Shown: positions 5,170 to 13,577, counted from the first letter of the stretch. The stretch: DNA of 31,681 nucleotides from an uncultured Bacteroides sp. (GCA_900556845.1 USQO01000017.1:1-31681); one strand, 5' to 3'. The notes: generated by a model from the sequence alone, not told the origin. Program-made: numbers and translations.

Positions 5170-7458
5170 ATGAAATTGAGAAGAATCATTACCTGTATAT
5201 GTCTTTTGTTTATGGCTGTATATAGCCATGCACAAAATACATTAAATGGAACAATTGAAAGCGAAGAAGGAGTAAAGATAGAATATGCTACGGTTCGATT
5301 GTTGACCCCTGATTCCATTTTTGTAGCAGGTACTATAACTGACACAAAAGGGAATTACCAGGTTAAGGTAAATGCAGGGAAATATATTTTAATTGTTAGT
5401 ATGATAGGGTATAAGACACAGTCTATGCCTGTTACAATTGCTTCTGAAAATGCCTCAGTTCCACTTATAAAACTTCAAAACGAAAACGTTATGTTGGATG
5501 CCGTTACTGTAACGGCCAGTTCTATTGTCCGGAAGGAAGACCATTTGCTGATTCACCCTGATGAAAAACAAACAAAACATGCCAGTACAGGTTATGACCT
5601 CTTAAACAATTTGATGATTCCTGGCATCGATGTTGATCGTAAAGCCGGGAAAGTCAAGACATTTGGTGGTGATGTTACGCTTTACATAGACGGCAGGAAA
5701 GTGGATTACCGGGAAATTCAGAGTCTCCGCCCAAAAGATGTAGAACGGATTGAATATTATGATGTGCCGACAGGTAAATATGCCAATGATGTAGCCGCAA
5801 TCAATTACATTACGCGTAAATATAAAGCGGGAGGATATATCTCTTTGGATGCTAACCAAACGATTGGCTATTTGGCTGGGAATTATAATGCTGTTGCTAA
5901 ATTGGCGCATGGGAACACCAGCTATACGCTTTTTGGCGGATATGATATGAAAAGATATGATGGGATAAATACAGAGGGAGAAGAACTATTTCACTTTGCG
6001 GAACAAGATATCAGACGTTTAACATCCACACTCGATGGAAATGTAAAAACAAACAACCAATATGTACAATTAAATGTAGAAAACCGGAATGACAAGCGAA
6101 CGTTGGTCGGGAAGTTGTCATTTGTTCGAGACGATGAGCCTGATAATTACAATCGGAATCGCTTGGAATACGAGGGAGCTAATCCTATAATACAGGAATC
6201 AGAAACGCAAGAGACACAGAGGGGGTTAAAACCGAATTTGAATTTATACGGTTATTTTAACCTCAAACATAACCAGTTTATTGAGGCTACATTTACGGGA
6301 ACTTATACCAATAATGATTATACCTATTCTTATCAAGAGAATAATTATAAAACCTTTACCCGAACAGACGAAGATTTATATGCTTTGTTTGGGAACATAA
6401 ATTATGGTATCAAATTTAAGCACCAGAATTCTTTGAGCGGGCAATTGTTCCATTTTCACAATATCAGTATGTCCGGTTACTCAGGGAGTAACAATACCTG
6501 GCAGCATTTATGGACGGGAGAAACAATCTTCTTCGTGGAATATAGCCATCAGATAGGGAAGAATTTCACATTGAAAGCAGCACCAGGATTCTCTAATCTG
6601 CAATATAAACTTCACGGAGCGGAACGAGTCAAACAATTCTCTCCCCGTTTGCGTGCCCGTTTGATCTATCGTCTTGCTAATAACCAACAACTACAATTGA
6701 CAGGTCATATCGGTAATACATTTCCAAGCATCAGTACGATGAACAATACAACACAGTTCGTTGATTCGTTAATGATAAAACGAGGAAATCCTACTTTAAC
6801 TCCAGCAAAACTTTATGGAACAGGACTGATTTACGGGTTACAAACCGGTCGCTTCAATCTGCAAAGTATGGTAAATTACTCTAGAGGCAAAGGGGTAACA
6901 ACGTCTCTATTCTATGAGGAGAACCAGAAGTTGGTACAAAGTTATTCATGCAATAACAATGCTAATATTTGGAATGCTTATCTATCCCTCTCTTATAAAG
7001 TAACAAATGATCTTCGTCTTAAATTGGATGGGTCATGGATGAACTTGAATTGTCGGGGAGATTTATATGAGAAATTCAATTCTTTATCAGCTAAGGCACA
7101 AGTTGATTATTACTTAAAAGACCTTGCTTTCAGTTTATATGGAAAGAGCAAGGAAAAGCAAATGAATATTGATTTGGTAGAGATAACAATGCCTGCATGC
7201 TATGGCTTGTCGATATCTTATAATCACAAAAATCTGCATGCCGAAGTAGGAACGGAAAGTCCATTCACAAGTAAAAGCGAACAGGTGTATGAAATGACAC
7301 AAAATGCTTATCATTACAAAAACAACCTGGCTTCTCGAACTTTCCAGCAAACTGCCTACATTAAATTAGCTTATACATTCGATTTTGGAAAGAAGACAAA
7401 CCGAAGTTATAACAATGTGGACCGGAGCATCAACAGTGCAATCTTAAAAGCAAGATGA
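5170..7458 (+). CDS. Outer-membrane beta-barrel protein with carboxypeptidase-regulatory-like domain
   Basis: A 762-residue outer-membrane protein of the TonB-receptor-like type. The start is ATG 5170, after a strong AAGGAG and giving a clear Sec signal (MKLRRIITCICLLFMAVYSHAQ); the upstream ATG at 5128 gives a polar, non-signal N-terminus. Residues 23-105 form a CarboxypepD_reg-like beta-sandwich (NGTIESEEGVKIEYATVRLL...GKYILIVSMIGYKTQS). A plug-like segment covers about 125-215 (GYDLLNNLMIPGIDVD...DVTLYIDGRKVDYREIQ). The rest is a barrel of alternating aromatic strands. No TonB box is evident and no SusD follows, so it fits the OMP_b-brl_3 class rather than SusC. Substrate unknown. It starts 96 bp after the peptide gene and may share its transcript. 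The coding sequence is visibly richer in A and T than the housekeeping genes to the right. Confidence 0.85.
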   Translation: MKLRRIITCICLLFMAVYSHAQNTLNGTIESEEGVKIEYATVRLLTPDSIFVAGTITDTKGNYQVKVNAGKYILIVSMIGYKTQSMPVTIASENASVPLIKLQNENVMLDAVTVTASSIVRKEDHLLIHPDEKQTKHASTGYDLLNNLMIPGIDVDRKAGKVKTFGGDVTLYIDGRKVDYREIQSLRPKDVERIEYYDVPTGKYANDVAAINYITRKYKAGGYISLDANQTIGYLAGNYNAVAKLAHGNTSYTLFGGYDMKRYDGINTEGEELFHFAEQDIRRLTSTLDGNVKTNNQYVQLNVENRNDKRTLVGKLSFVRDDEPDNYNRNRLEYEGANPIIQESETQETQRGLKPNLNLYGYFNLKHNQFIEATFTGTYTNNDYTYSYQENNYKTFTRTDEDLYALFGNINYGIKFKHQNSLSGQLFHFHNISMSGYSGSNNTWQHLWTGETIFFVEYSHQIGKNFTLKAAPGFSNLQYKLHGAERVKQFSPRLRARLIYRLANNQQLQLTGHIGNTFPSISTMNNTTQFVDSLMIKRGNPTLTPAKLYGTGLIYGLQTGRFNLQSMVNYSRGKGVTTSLFYEENQKLVQSYSCNNNANIWNAYLSLSYKVTNDLRLKLDGSWMNLNCRGDLYEKFNSLSAKAQVDYYLKDLAFSLYGKSKEKQMNIDLVEITMPACYGLSISYNHKNLHAEVGTESPFTSKSEQVYEMTQNAYHYKNNLASRTFQQTAYIKLAYTFDFGKKTNRSYNNVDRSINSAILKAR

Positions 7459-7490
7459 CCTGAGCGTAGATAGAAGCATATATAAAGACT

Positions 7491-7532
7491 AAAGTGCCCC
7501 AAAAGTTAACTACAAAACTTTTGGGACACTTT
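7491..7532. terminator. Long hairpin between convergent genes, probable two-way terminator
   Basis: AAAGTGCCCCAAAAGTT (7491-7507) pairs with AACTTTTGGGACACTTT (7516-7532), 16 of 17 positions matched (one C/A mismatch), around an eight-base loop. It lies between the end of the first barrel gene and the end of the response regulator gene. The T run on the plus strand is only three bases, so it may instead be a relic of a mobile-element end. Confidence 0.55.
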
Positions 7533-7567
7533 CATGTCAGAGAAATTCTTTTGCTTATAATATCAAT

Positions 7568-8251
7568 TCATATTCTCAGGATATACCCCTTTTTCACAAT
7601 CGATTCTATTTTTATTGACTCATCACCTTTCAAAGCTCTACGCAAATACGTTATTTGTACATTCAAGGCTAATGAATTAGCATACGAAATATCTCCCCAG
7701 ATAGATTCCAGCAATTGCTCCCTACTTACTACCGTATTTTTATTTTTTATCAGCAGGCGAAGAATTTCTGCCTGACGAGAAGTTATCATTACTTTACTTG
7801 CCTTAGTTCGTAATTCATTATTCGAATAATCGAATGTAGTATGCCCCAATTGATAAATCTCCCTATCAACACATTCATCCGCAGTACCAAAACGCTCGTG
7901 AATCCGAGCTATCAATTCCTCCGGATAAAAAGGTTTTGCCAGATAATCATTGGCACGCAACTTAAAACCTTCCAGACGGTCCATCTTATCAGAACGGTCT
8001 GTAAGAAAGAAAATAAGGACATAGCGATCCTGTTCGCGTATCTGCCTTGCCACCTCGTAACCATTCACTTCAGGCATATTAATATCCAGTAAGACCAAAT
8101 CCGGTTTCACCTGCGGATATTGTGCTAGTGCAATCCGCCCATTGCCTGCATAAAATACTTCATATCCTTCTGCATCCAGAAAACGTTTCAGAATCATGGC
8201 ATATTTTAAATCATCATCAGCAAAAAGAATCTTCAGTTTTTTCATACGCAT
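7568..8251 (-). CDS. OmpR/PhoB-family DNA-binding response regulator
   Basis: A 227-residue response regulator. The receiver domain (about 6-122) has the acidic pocket (Asp12-Asp14), the phosphorylation site Asp56 (LVLLDINMP), the switch Thr84 and the conserved Lys106 (LAKPF). A PhoB-type winged helix (about 130-227) has the usual QAEILRLLIKNKNTVVSREQLLESIWG segment, so it binds DNA as a dimer when phosphorylated. It starts six bases after the stop of the kinase gene, so the two are co-transcribed; a second start at 8245 is possible. It resembles RprY-type Bacteroides regulators. The likely targets are the divergent GLPGLI/barrel genes. Confidence 0.93.
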   Translation of the reverse strand: MRMKKLKILFADDDLKYAMILKRFLDAEGYEVFYAGNGRIALAQYPQVKPDLVLLDINMPEVNGYEVARQIREQDRYVLIFFLTDRSDKMDRLEGFKLRANDYLAKPFYPEELIARIHERFGTADECVDREIYQLGHTTFDYSNNELRTKASKVMITSRQAEILRLLIKNKNTVVSREQLLESIWGDISYANSLALNVQITYLRRALKGDESIKIESIVKKGYILRI

Positions 8252-8257
8252 TCTATA

Positions 8258-9670
8258 TTATTGAGGTATTTCAATTGTAAAGACTGAACCTTTACCTAAC
8301 ATACTTTCTACATGCACTGTTCCTCCATGTGCCTCTACCATCAGTTTCACATAACTGAGTCCTAAACCGATTCCGGGTAAACAACGGCCGACAACCTGCT
8401 CTGAGCGATAAAACTTATCAAAGATATGTAGTTGGTCTTGTACAGAGATTCCAAAACCATTATCCTCTACTTTTATTACCAATTTACCATCGCATAATGA
8501 AACCCCAATCCTGATACAGACATCATTTCCGGAGTATTTGATAGCATTTTCTATCAAGTTACTAATACTATTGGTCAGATGCACCGGGTCGGCAGTAACC
8601 AACAAATGTTCTGGAACCGTATGAGTTTCAAAACGAACATGCTTATCTGCCGGAATCACCGTCAGCCTCAACAATTTTTCTATCGTTTCCTCCAAATCGA
8701 AAGCACGCACAGAAAGCGGAGTCTGTTCATTATCTGCACGTGTCATTTCGCGCACCTTAACCAAGTATGCCGAAAGATTATCAAGCTCAAACATGGCGTC
8801 TTTCACTACTTCGTCCATCATTTGCTCATCCCTCCGCATGCGCTTGTTATTTAAAAAAGCAATACACATCTTTAAGGTCTGTACCGGACGCTTCAATTCA
8901 TGAATCATTGTATTAACAAAACCTGCCCTTAATTCATCCATCTTATACTGCTTCAGAATGGTCCTGACCTGATATATCAGACAGAAAATCAAAAGTAAAA
9001 TGAGTATAAAAGAACAGGCAAGCTGCCATCCCATAGCCTTCAGCAAGGGGTCTACAGGTAAATGGATGTAACCAATAACCGCATCTCCGGCAAACGGATT
9101 ATATGGATAGACAAACTTCATCCGGTACATCATAAACGACTTTTCAGGGGTATATGTACCTTCCCATAGGTTGGAGTCGAGTTTAACCAACTCTAAATCC
9201 ACAGCATGAATATAATGAGCGGCCAATAATGAATCGAAAGCCTGCAAATCAAACTTACGCTCCCTATAACTGGTATAGCGTAGACTAGACTCCAATACAA
9301 CATCAATTCCCAAGCCTGTTACATCAAACGAATCTACCCGCTGCAGACTCCCAGACGAATCGCAACTATATATCTTGGAAAATCGAACATGCGATTCTGC
9401 TTTTCCATCGTCAAGGTTCATTTGCAACGAATATCCCAAGCCAACAGAATCGGCATCCAGTATCTTTGTATTCTTCTTTTTTCCCCGACCGGCTTCTGTT
9501 TCCAGTGTAAAGTTCTTGCTCTGCAGCACAAGCAAGGAATCGTTCAGCCGATTCATATAATCCAAGGCTGTATAAGTGTATTGATTATACAGCCAGTATA
9601 TTTGTCCACCGATAACGAGCAGGGCGGTTATTATTGTCAAAACCCAGATCAGTTTTATTTGCTTTCCCAT
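8258..9670 (-). CDS. Membrane sensor histidine kinase
   Basis: A 470-residue sensor kinase. Two membrane helices (about 7-27 and 214-235) flank a periplasmic sensor domain of about 185 residues with no family I recognise. The dimerisation/phosphoacceptor helix has His257 in MIHELKRP. The ATP-binding domain has an N box (NLIENAIKYS), G1 (VEDNGFGIS) and G2 (PGIGLGLSY). HAMP and PAS domains are absent. The set is complete, so an active kinase is expected. It is the first gene of a two-gene unit with the response regulator and is divergent from the GLPGLI protein gene across 162 bp. The periplasmic domain could sense envelope or substrate state linked to those proteins; the ligand is unknown. Confidence 0.93.
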   Translation of the reverse strand: MGKQIKLIWVLTIITALLVIGGQIYWLYNQYTYTALDYMNRLNDSLLVLQSKNFTLETEAGRGKKKNTKILDADSVGLGYSLQMNLDDGKAESHVRFSKIYSCDSSGSLQRVDSFDVTGLGIDVVLESSLRYTSYRERKFDLQAFDSLLAAHYIHAVDLELVKLDSNLWEGTYTPEKSFMMYRMKFVYPYNPFAGDAVIGYIHLPVDPLLKAMGWQLACSFILILLLIFCLIYQVRTILKQYKMDELRAGFVNTMIHELKRPVQTLKMCIAFLNNKRMRRDEQMMDEVVKDAMFELDNLSAYLVKVREMTRADNEQTPLSVRAFDLEETIEKLLRLTVIPADKHVRFETHTVPEHLLVTADPVHLTNSISNLIENAIKYSGNDVCIRIGVSLCDGKLVIKVEDNGFGISVQDQLHIFDKFYRSEQVVGRCLPGIGLGLSYVKLMVEAHGGTVHVESMLGKGSVFTIEIPQ

Positions 9671-9688
9671 ATTTCAAGTTCTTTTCTA

Positions 9689-9696
9689 CAAAAATA
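9689..9696 (-). promoter_or_regulatory. Candidate -7 element of the kinase/regulator unit
   Basis: The minus strand reads TATTTTTG, an exact TAnnTTTG, about 20 bases before the kinase start. The inverted repeat CCTTAT (9701-9706) / ATAAGG (9714-9719) lies just upstream, over the region between -7 and -33, a fair place for autoregulation. No clear -33 TTTG. Confidence 0.45.
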
Positions 9697-9794
9697 AAAT
9701 CCTTATGCGATTTATAAGGTGTATCTACCCTGAGAATTTGAAGAGTGTAATATTTCAGTAATAACTTTTATCGACCAATTATCTTACCGGCGTT

Positions 9795-9802
9795 TACCTT
9801 TG
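9795..9802 (+). promoter_or_regulatory. -7 element of the GLPGLI/barrel unit
   Basis: TACCTTTG matches TAnnTTTG exactly, 30 bases before the ATG at 9833. A -33 TTTG is not present (the region reads ACTTTTATCG), which fits dependence on an activator such as the divergent response regulator. Confidence 0.55.
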
Positions 9803-9832
9803 TCACATCAGCAACTTTAAAAATCCAAGCTT

Positions 9833-10705
9833 ATGAAAAAAAATTTATTTCTTGCATTTGCCATGTTGGGCGGCTTGTTTTATACAGTTCCTTCACAAGC
9901 CCAAATATTTATCGTGGATACAAAATCAATCATCAATCAGGATTCAATTGACACCAAACGTATCAAAGTACAATATGAAATGACCTACCTGCAGGATACT
10001 ATATCGGAAAATGCAAAACCTGCCCATGAAACAATAATGCTTGAAATCGGTAAACATTACAGCAAATGCTACAGCTACAACTTTTATGTACGCGACTCAG
10101 TATTGCTTGCTGATATCAAAGCCGGAGCATCACAGGAAACAATAAACAAACATATTGCCGCCATCGGTGACTCCAGAATCTCTTATCAGATTTTTAAACA
10201 TTATCCTGCAGGAAAAGTTACTACACTGGACCGTATTGCTACAACTAACTTTTTATGTGAAGAAAAAGAAGTGATGCCGGAATGGGAACTGCAGCCGGAT
10301 ACCGCTACCATTCTTTCTTACTGTTGCCAGAAAGCAACCTGCTCTTTCAAAGGAAGAAATTATACTGCCTGGTATACGATGGAGATGCCTGTCCCAGAAG
10401 GACCATGGAAACTTTTCGGACTACCGGGGTTAATTCTTAAAGCAGAAGATGAGAAACAGCATTATATATTTAACTGCACGGGAATAGAACAGTGCAAAAA
10501 GCCAGAACCCATTTTAATGAACCTGAAAGGTAGAGAGAAAGTTTCACGCAAAGACTTGAATAGAATGTATGAAAGAATGGCAAAAGATCCAATGGGCTTC
10601 ATGACTTCCGTTGCACCTAATGTTAAAGTAAATGTTACGGATAAGCATGGCAACTCGATAAAGTCATTCAGTATACCTTACAATCCGATTGAACTGACAG
10701 AATAA
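9833..10705 (+). CDS. GLPGLI family protein
   Basis: A 290-residue exported protein with a Sec signal (MKKNLFLAFAMLGGLFYTVPSQAQ). It carries the family's best conserved stretch: C-x-K-A-T-C-x-F-K-G-R-x-Y-x-A-W-Y at about 165-181, then P-E-G-P-W-K-L-F and GLPGLI at 196-201. GLPGLI proteins are found across Bacteroidetes, usually beside outer-membrane barrels; no biochemical function is established. The cysteines Cys164, Cys165 and Cys170 in the conserved block could form a disulfide in the periplasm. It is first in a unit with the second barrel gene (54-bp gap) and divergent from the two-component pair. A periplasmic partner or folding factor for the barrel is a reasonable guess only. Confidence 0.9.
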   Translation: MKKNLFLAFAMLGGLFYTVPSQAQIFIVDTKSIINQDSIDTKRIKVQYEMTYLQDTISENAKPAHETIMLEIGKHYSKCYSYNFYVRDSVLLADIKAGASQETINKHIAAIGDSRISYQIFKHYPAGKVTTLDRIATTNFLCEEKEVMPEWELQPDTATILSYCCQKATCSFKGRNYTAWYTMEMPVPEGPWKLFGLPGLILKAEDEKQHYIFNCTGIEQCKKPEPILMNLKGREKVSRKDLNRMYERMAKDPMGFMTSVAPNVKVNVTDKHGNSIKSFSIPYNPIELTE

Positions 10706-10759
10706 TCAAATGATATCAGTTATTGTTCTCTGTTCTGCAATTAATTAGCACCCACTCGT

Positions 10760-13276
10760 ATGAAACAGCATTTTTTATTCTTATTCCTCCTTTTTTTCAC
10801 TTCTCAAATACAGGGTCAGTCTATTATAAAAGGAAGAGTAATGGACTATGAAACACAGAGTCCCCTGGAAATGGCTGCAGTTACCATTACCCATCGTACA
10901 GGTTCCACTGTCTACAAATATGCACTGACTGACCCAAACGGGTATTTTTCATTTTCTGTCCCTGAAGATGAAGAATGGATGGTACATGTCACTTATCTGG
11001 GGTACAAGAAAGAGAGTCGTGCTGCGTTTACTGGAAAAGAAATGCTCTTCCGATTAAAACCGGAAGCCATTTCCATGAAAGAAGTGGAAATTAAAGGAGG
11101 ACGTATATACGGACGGCAAGATACTGTCAGATATGATTTGACTCGATTTATCTCCAGTACAGACCAGAATATTAAAGAAACATTAAAAAAGCTACCCGGA
11201 ATCGATATTAATGACCAGAATGGGGAAATCAGATATAACGGAAAAGCTATCAGCCAGTTTACGATAGAAGGTATGGATATTTCAGGGGGCAAGTACAATC
11301 AAATTACCGATAACCTGAAGGCAGATGCTGTGGAAAAAGCGGAAATTATTGAGCATTTTCAGCCCATCCGCTCCTTGCGCAATAAAATACCAACGGATAA
11401 TGTTGCCTTAAACTTGAGGCTGAAACCAGAAATCCGTTCCCGATGGCTGCTTACATTACAAGCTGCTGCCAGCTATAACGACCAAACGGTGTATAGCGGG
11501 AAGCTTAATGCACTGCAACTGGCCCGCGAAAAACAAGGTATCTATTCGTACAAACTTGACAATACAGGAAAAGAACTTGCAACTGAGCTGCAGCAACTCA
11601 CAACTGAGAGCCAGAATTTCATAACCTCGGATGAGGTTCCAACGTTTATCGATCCACCTACTTTTTCATTCCCGCTGGAAAAACAACGGCTCATGGATAA
11701 TACTACCCACCTGCTGTCTCTGAGTCGTCTTTATCGGAAAAATGAAGAAAAACAGTCCCGGTTTACCTTGAACTACCTGTATGATAACCAGCAACGTACA
11801 CAAGGTACAGAAGAGACCTACTACTATCCTACTGATACATTATGTATTACACAAGAACAAGCATATAGCCTGGCTACTCACACAGCTCAGGCTACCTATA
11901 ACTATGAACAAAACAGCGAGCATTCCTTTTTGCGGAATTTGCTGGAGGTAGATGGAGCATGGGAAAGCAGCCAAGAGGATTTACAGGGCAATCAGGAGCT
12001 AAACCAGAACCTACAAACTGCAAATATCCAGTTGACAAACCGACTGAATGCCCTGACTACCCGCGAAAATTCTACCTCGGGTTTTCGTTCTTTCTTCCGA
12101 TATGCCTACCGACCAACTACACTTCAGTTCGGAGAAGTATATCAGTCGCTTAATTTCCAACAGGCATATACAGACAATCAGGCCTATTTTCAATCGAAAA
12201 AGAATGGACTGACCCTTAAAATTACGGGTGGACTGCAAGGAGAACTATTCTTTCTGAACCAACAGACAACATTTTCCAGTCATCAATTCAAGGTCTATGC
12301 AACACCCATGTTGATATGGGAACGAAACAGCTTTCGTCTGACGGCATCTGCTGATGCAGAATTTATAAGAAAGCCCAATCAACAATACACAGATATAAGA
12401 GTAAATCCGACTGCAACGCTACACTACCAACTGAATTCACGCTGGGAACTGGTTACCCGTGCACAATTTCAACAAAGAAGCGAAGAGGTAACAGCTTTCT
12501 ATCCAGAATCTTACTGGCAAAACTACCGGACTTTCGTATCCTTATCTCCCAGTGTTCCAGAAGTACAAAATCAGCTTTACACCTTTTACTTGACCTATAA
12601 ACGAACCGTCAACGAGTTTTTCTGGACACTTTCTGGAAGCTACTGGAGCCAGCACAATCAACAGCTGACTCATTCGGAATATCAGAATAATGTCTTTACT
12701 TTTACTACCTGGGACATATCAAATAGAAACTATGGCTACCAGTTGAACAGTATACTTTCGAAAGGGTTTTATGAATGGCATTTAAAGACTTCACTAGAAA
12801 GTCAGCTAATTTTCAACGAAGGAAAGCAAGCCAGCCAAAACTCGCTTCAAGATTACCAATACACCCTACTAACTCTGACTCCTAAAATCAGTTGGACACC
12901 ACTTTGGTGGTTAGATATCGCTTATCAAGCTAGACTTACCAACCGTTATTCGGTTATAGACAGAAATAAGGATTTACCTTCTTTATGGGACATCCGCCAA
13001 AAAATTAATCTTGGGATAGGAAATCGGTTGTTTCATATTCAGCTCATTGGTGAGCATTACTATAACCAGCTTAATAAAGAAAACCATCAGCATGTATGGC
13101 TTACTGATGTAGAAGTTTCGTATACCCATGGGAAATGGCGATTTTGTGCCAATTTACGCAATTTGCTGAACCAAAAAGAATATCGGTATACTACCTACTC
13201 AGCAATCCAGCAGTATACCTCGTGGATAAAAATGCGACCTAGGGAGTTTATAATATCAGCGCAATATCAATTATAA
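10760..13276 (+). CDS. Outer-membrane TonB-receptor-like barrel with carboxypeptidase-regulatory-like domain
   Basis: An 838-residue outer-membrane protein with signal peptide (MKQHFLFLFLLFFTSQIQGQ). A CarboxypepD_reg-like domain covers about 21-105 (IKGRVMDYETQSPLEMAAVT...YLGYKK). A plug-like domain covers about 118-225 (DTVRYDLTRFISSTDQNIKE...LPGIDINDQNGEIRYNGKAI). The remainder is a long barrel rich in Tyr, Gln and Asn. It lacks an evident TonB box and has no SusD partner. It is the second gene of the GLPGLI unit, so the two probably act together at the envelope under control of the adjacent two-component system. It has the same overall plan as the barrel at 5170-7458, but the barrels look too different for a recent duplication. 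Cargo unknown. Confidence 0.87.
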   Translation: MKQHFLFLFLLFFTSQIQGQSIIKGRVMDYETQSPLEMAAVTITHRTGSTVYKYALTDPNGYFSFSVPEDEEWMVHVTYLGYKKESRAAFTGKEMLFRLKPEAISMKEVEIKGGRIYGRQDTVRYDLTRFISSTDQNIKETLKKLPGIDINDQNGEIRYNGKAISQFTIEGMDISGGKYNQITDNLKADAVEKAEIIEHFQPIRSLRNKIPTDNVALNLRLKPEIRSRWLLTLQAAASYNDQTVYSGKLNALQLAREKQGIYSYKLDNTGKELATELQQLTTESQNFITSDEVPTFIDPPTFSFPLEKQRLMDNTTHLLSLSRLYRKNEEKQSRFTLNYLYDNQQRTQGTEETYYYPTDTLCITQEQAYSLATHTAQATYNYEQNSEHSFLRNLLEVDGAWESSQEDLQGNQELNQNLQTANIQLTNRLNALTTRENSTSGFRSFFRYAYRPTTLQFGEVYQSLNFQQAYTDNQAYFQSKKNGLTLKITGGLQGELFFLNQQTTFSSHQFKVYATPMLIWERNSFRLTASADAEFIRKPNQQYTDIRVNPTATLHYQLNSRWELVTRAQFQQRSEEVTAFYPESYWQNYRTFVSLSPSVPEVQNQLYTFYLTYKRTVNEFFWTLSGSYWSQHNQQLTHSEYQNNVFTFTTWDISNRNYGYQLNSILSKGFYEWHLKTSLESQLIFNEGKQASQNSLQDYQYTLLTLTPKISWTPLWWLDIAYQARLTNRYSVIDRNKDLPSLWDIRQKINLGIGNRLFHIQLIGEHYYNQLNKENHQHVWLTDVEVSYTHGKWRFCANLRNLLNQKEYRYTTYSAIQQYTSWIKMRPREFIISAQYQL

Positions 13277-13310
13277 CCAAATGGAAGCAGAAAAGATAAC
13301 ACATAATTAA

Positions 13311-13347
13311 CGAAAAAGCCTGTAAGTATGTTACTTACAGGCTTTTC
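13311..13347. terminator. Two-way terminator between the barrel gene and the tRNAs
   Basis: GCCTGTAAGTA (13318-13328) and TACTTACAGGC (13332-13342) pair perfectly around three bases. T-rich sequence follows on the plus strand and an A-rich stretch precedes it (a T run on the minus strand). It can end both the GLPGLI/barrel transcript and the convergent tRNA transcript. Confidence 0.85.
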
Positions 13348-13348
13348 G

Positions 13349-13433
13349 TACTCGAAGCGGGACTTGAACCCGCACAGCTGCAATAGCCAAGGGATTTTAA
13401 GTCCCTCGTGTCTACCGATTCCACCATTCGAGC
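13349..13433 (-). tRNA. tRNA-Leu (TAA)
   Basis: On the minus strand the acceptor GCTCGAA pairs with TTCGAGT, followed by discriminator A. The anticodon loop CTTAAAA has anticodon TAA, reading UUA/UUG leucine codons. The long variable arm expected of tRNA-Leu is present (about 85 nt total) and the T loop is TTCAAGT. CCA is not encoded. It lies 15 bases after the tRNA-Gly, so the two are processed from one transcript. Confidence 0.96.
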
Positions 13434-13448
13434 ATCCTTTCAAAGAAG

Positions 13449-13521
13449 AGCGGAAAACGAGACTCGAACTCGCGACCCTAACCTTGGCAAGGTTATGCTC
13501 TACCAACTGAGCTATTTCCGC
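13449..13521 (-). tRNA. tRNA-Gly (GCC)
   Basis: On the minus strand the acceptor GCGGAAA pairs with TTTCCGC, discriminator T. The anticodon stem TAACC/GGTTA closes the loop TTGCCAA with anticodon GCC. D-loop AGCTCAGTTGGTAGAGC and T-loop TTCGAGT are standard; length 73 nt. It is first in the Gly-Leu tRNA pair and has a well-formed promoter directly upstream. Confidence 0.96.
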
Positions 13522-13525
13522 GTTA

Positions 13526-13577
13526 ACGGGTGCAAATGTAAGGAGATTTTTTATACGCTCCAAACATTTGCACCCGT
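13526..13577. repeat. Long inverted repeat enclosing the tRNA promoter
   Basis: ACGGGTGCAAATGT (13526-13539) and ACATTTGCACCCGT (13564-13577) are perfect 14-base complements; GGAG (13542-13545) and CTCC (13558-13561) extend the stem inside. On the plus strand it ends in six T (13577-13582), like an intrinsic terminator, yet no plus-strand gene ends here. On the minus strand one arm contains the tRNA -7 element. Confidence 0.8.
13533..13564 (-). promoter_or_regulatory. Promoter of the tRNA-Gly/tRNA-Leu unit
   Basis: On the minus strand, TTTG (13561-13564) and TACATTTG (13533-13540) are separated by 20 bases, the best -33/-7 match in the window. The predicted start falls about six bases upstream of the tRNA-Gly 5' end, so the 5' leader is very short. 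Confidence 0.8.

Noticed and set aside
5170..7458. SusC of a polysaccharide utilisation locus
   Set aside because: No SusD-like gene or carbohydrate enzyme follows, no TonB box is seen, and the protein is shorter than SusC.
13267..13563. Minus-strand frame of 98 codons
   Set aside because: It runs through both tRNA genes and the adjoining terminator; the protein-like pattern comes from tRNA sequence.
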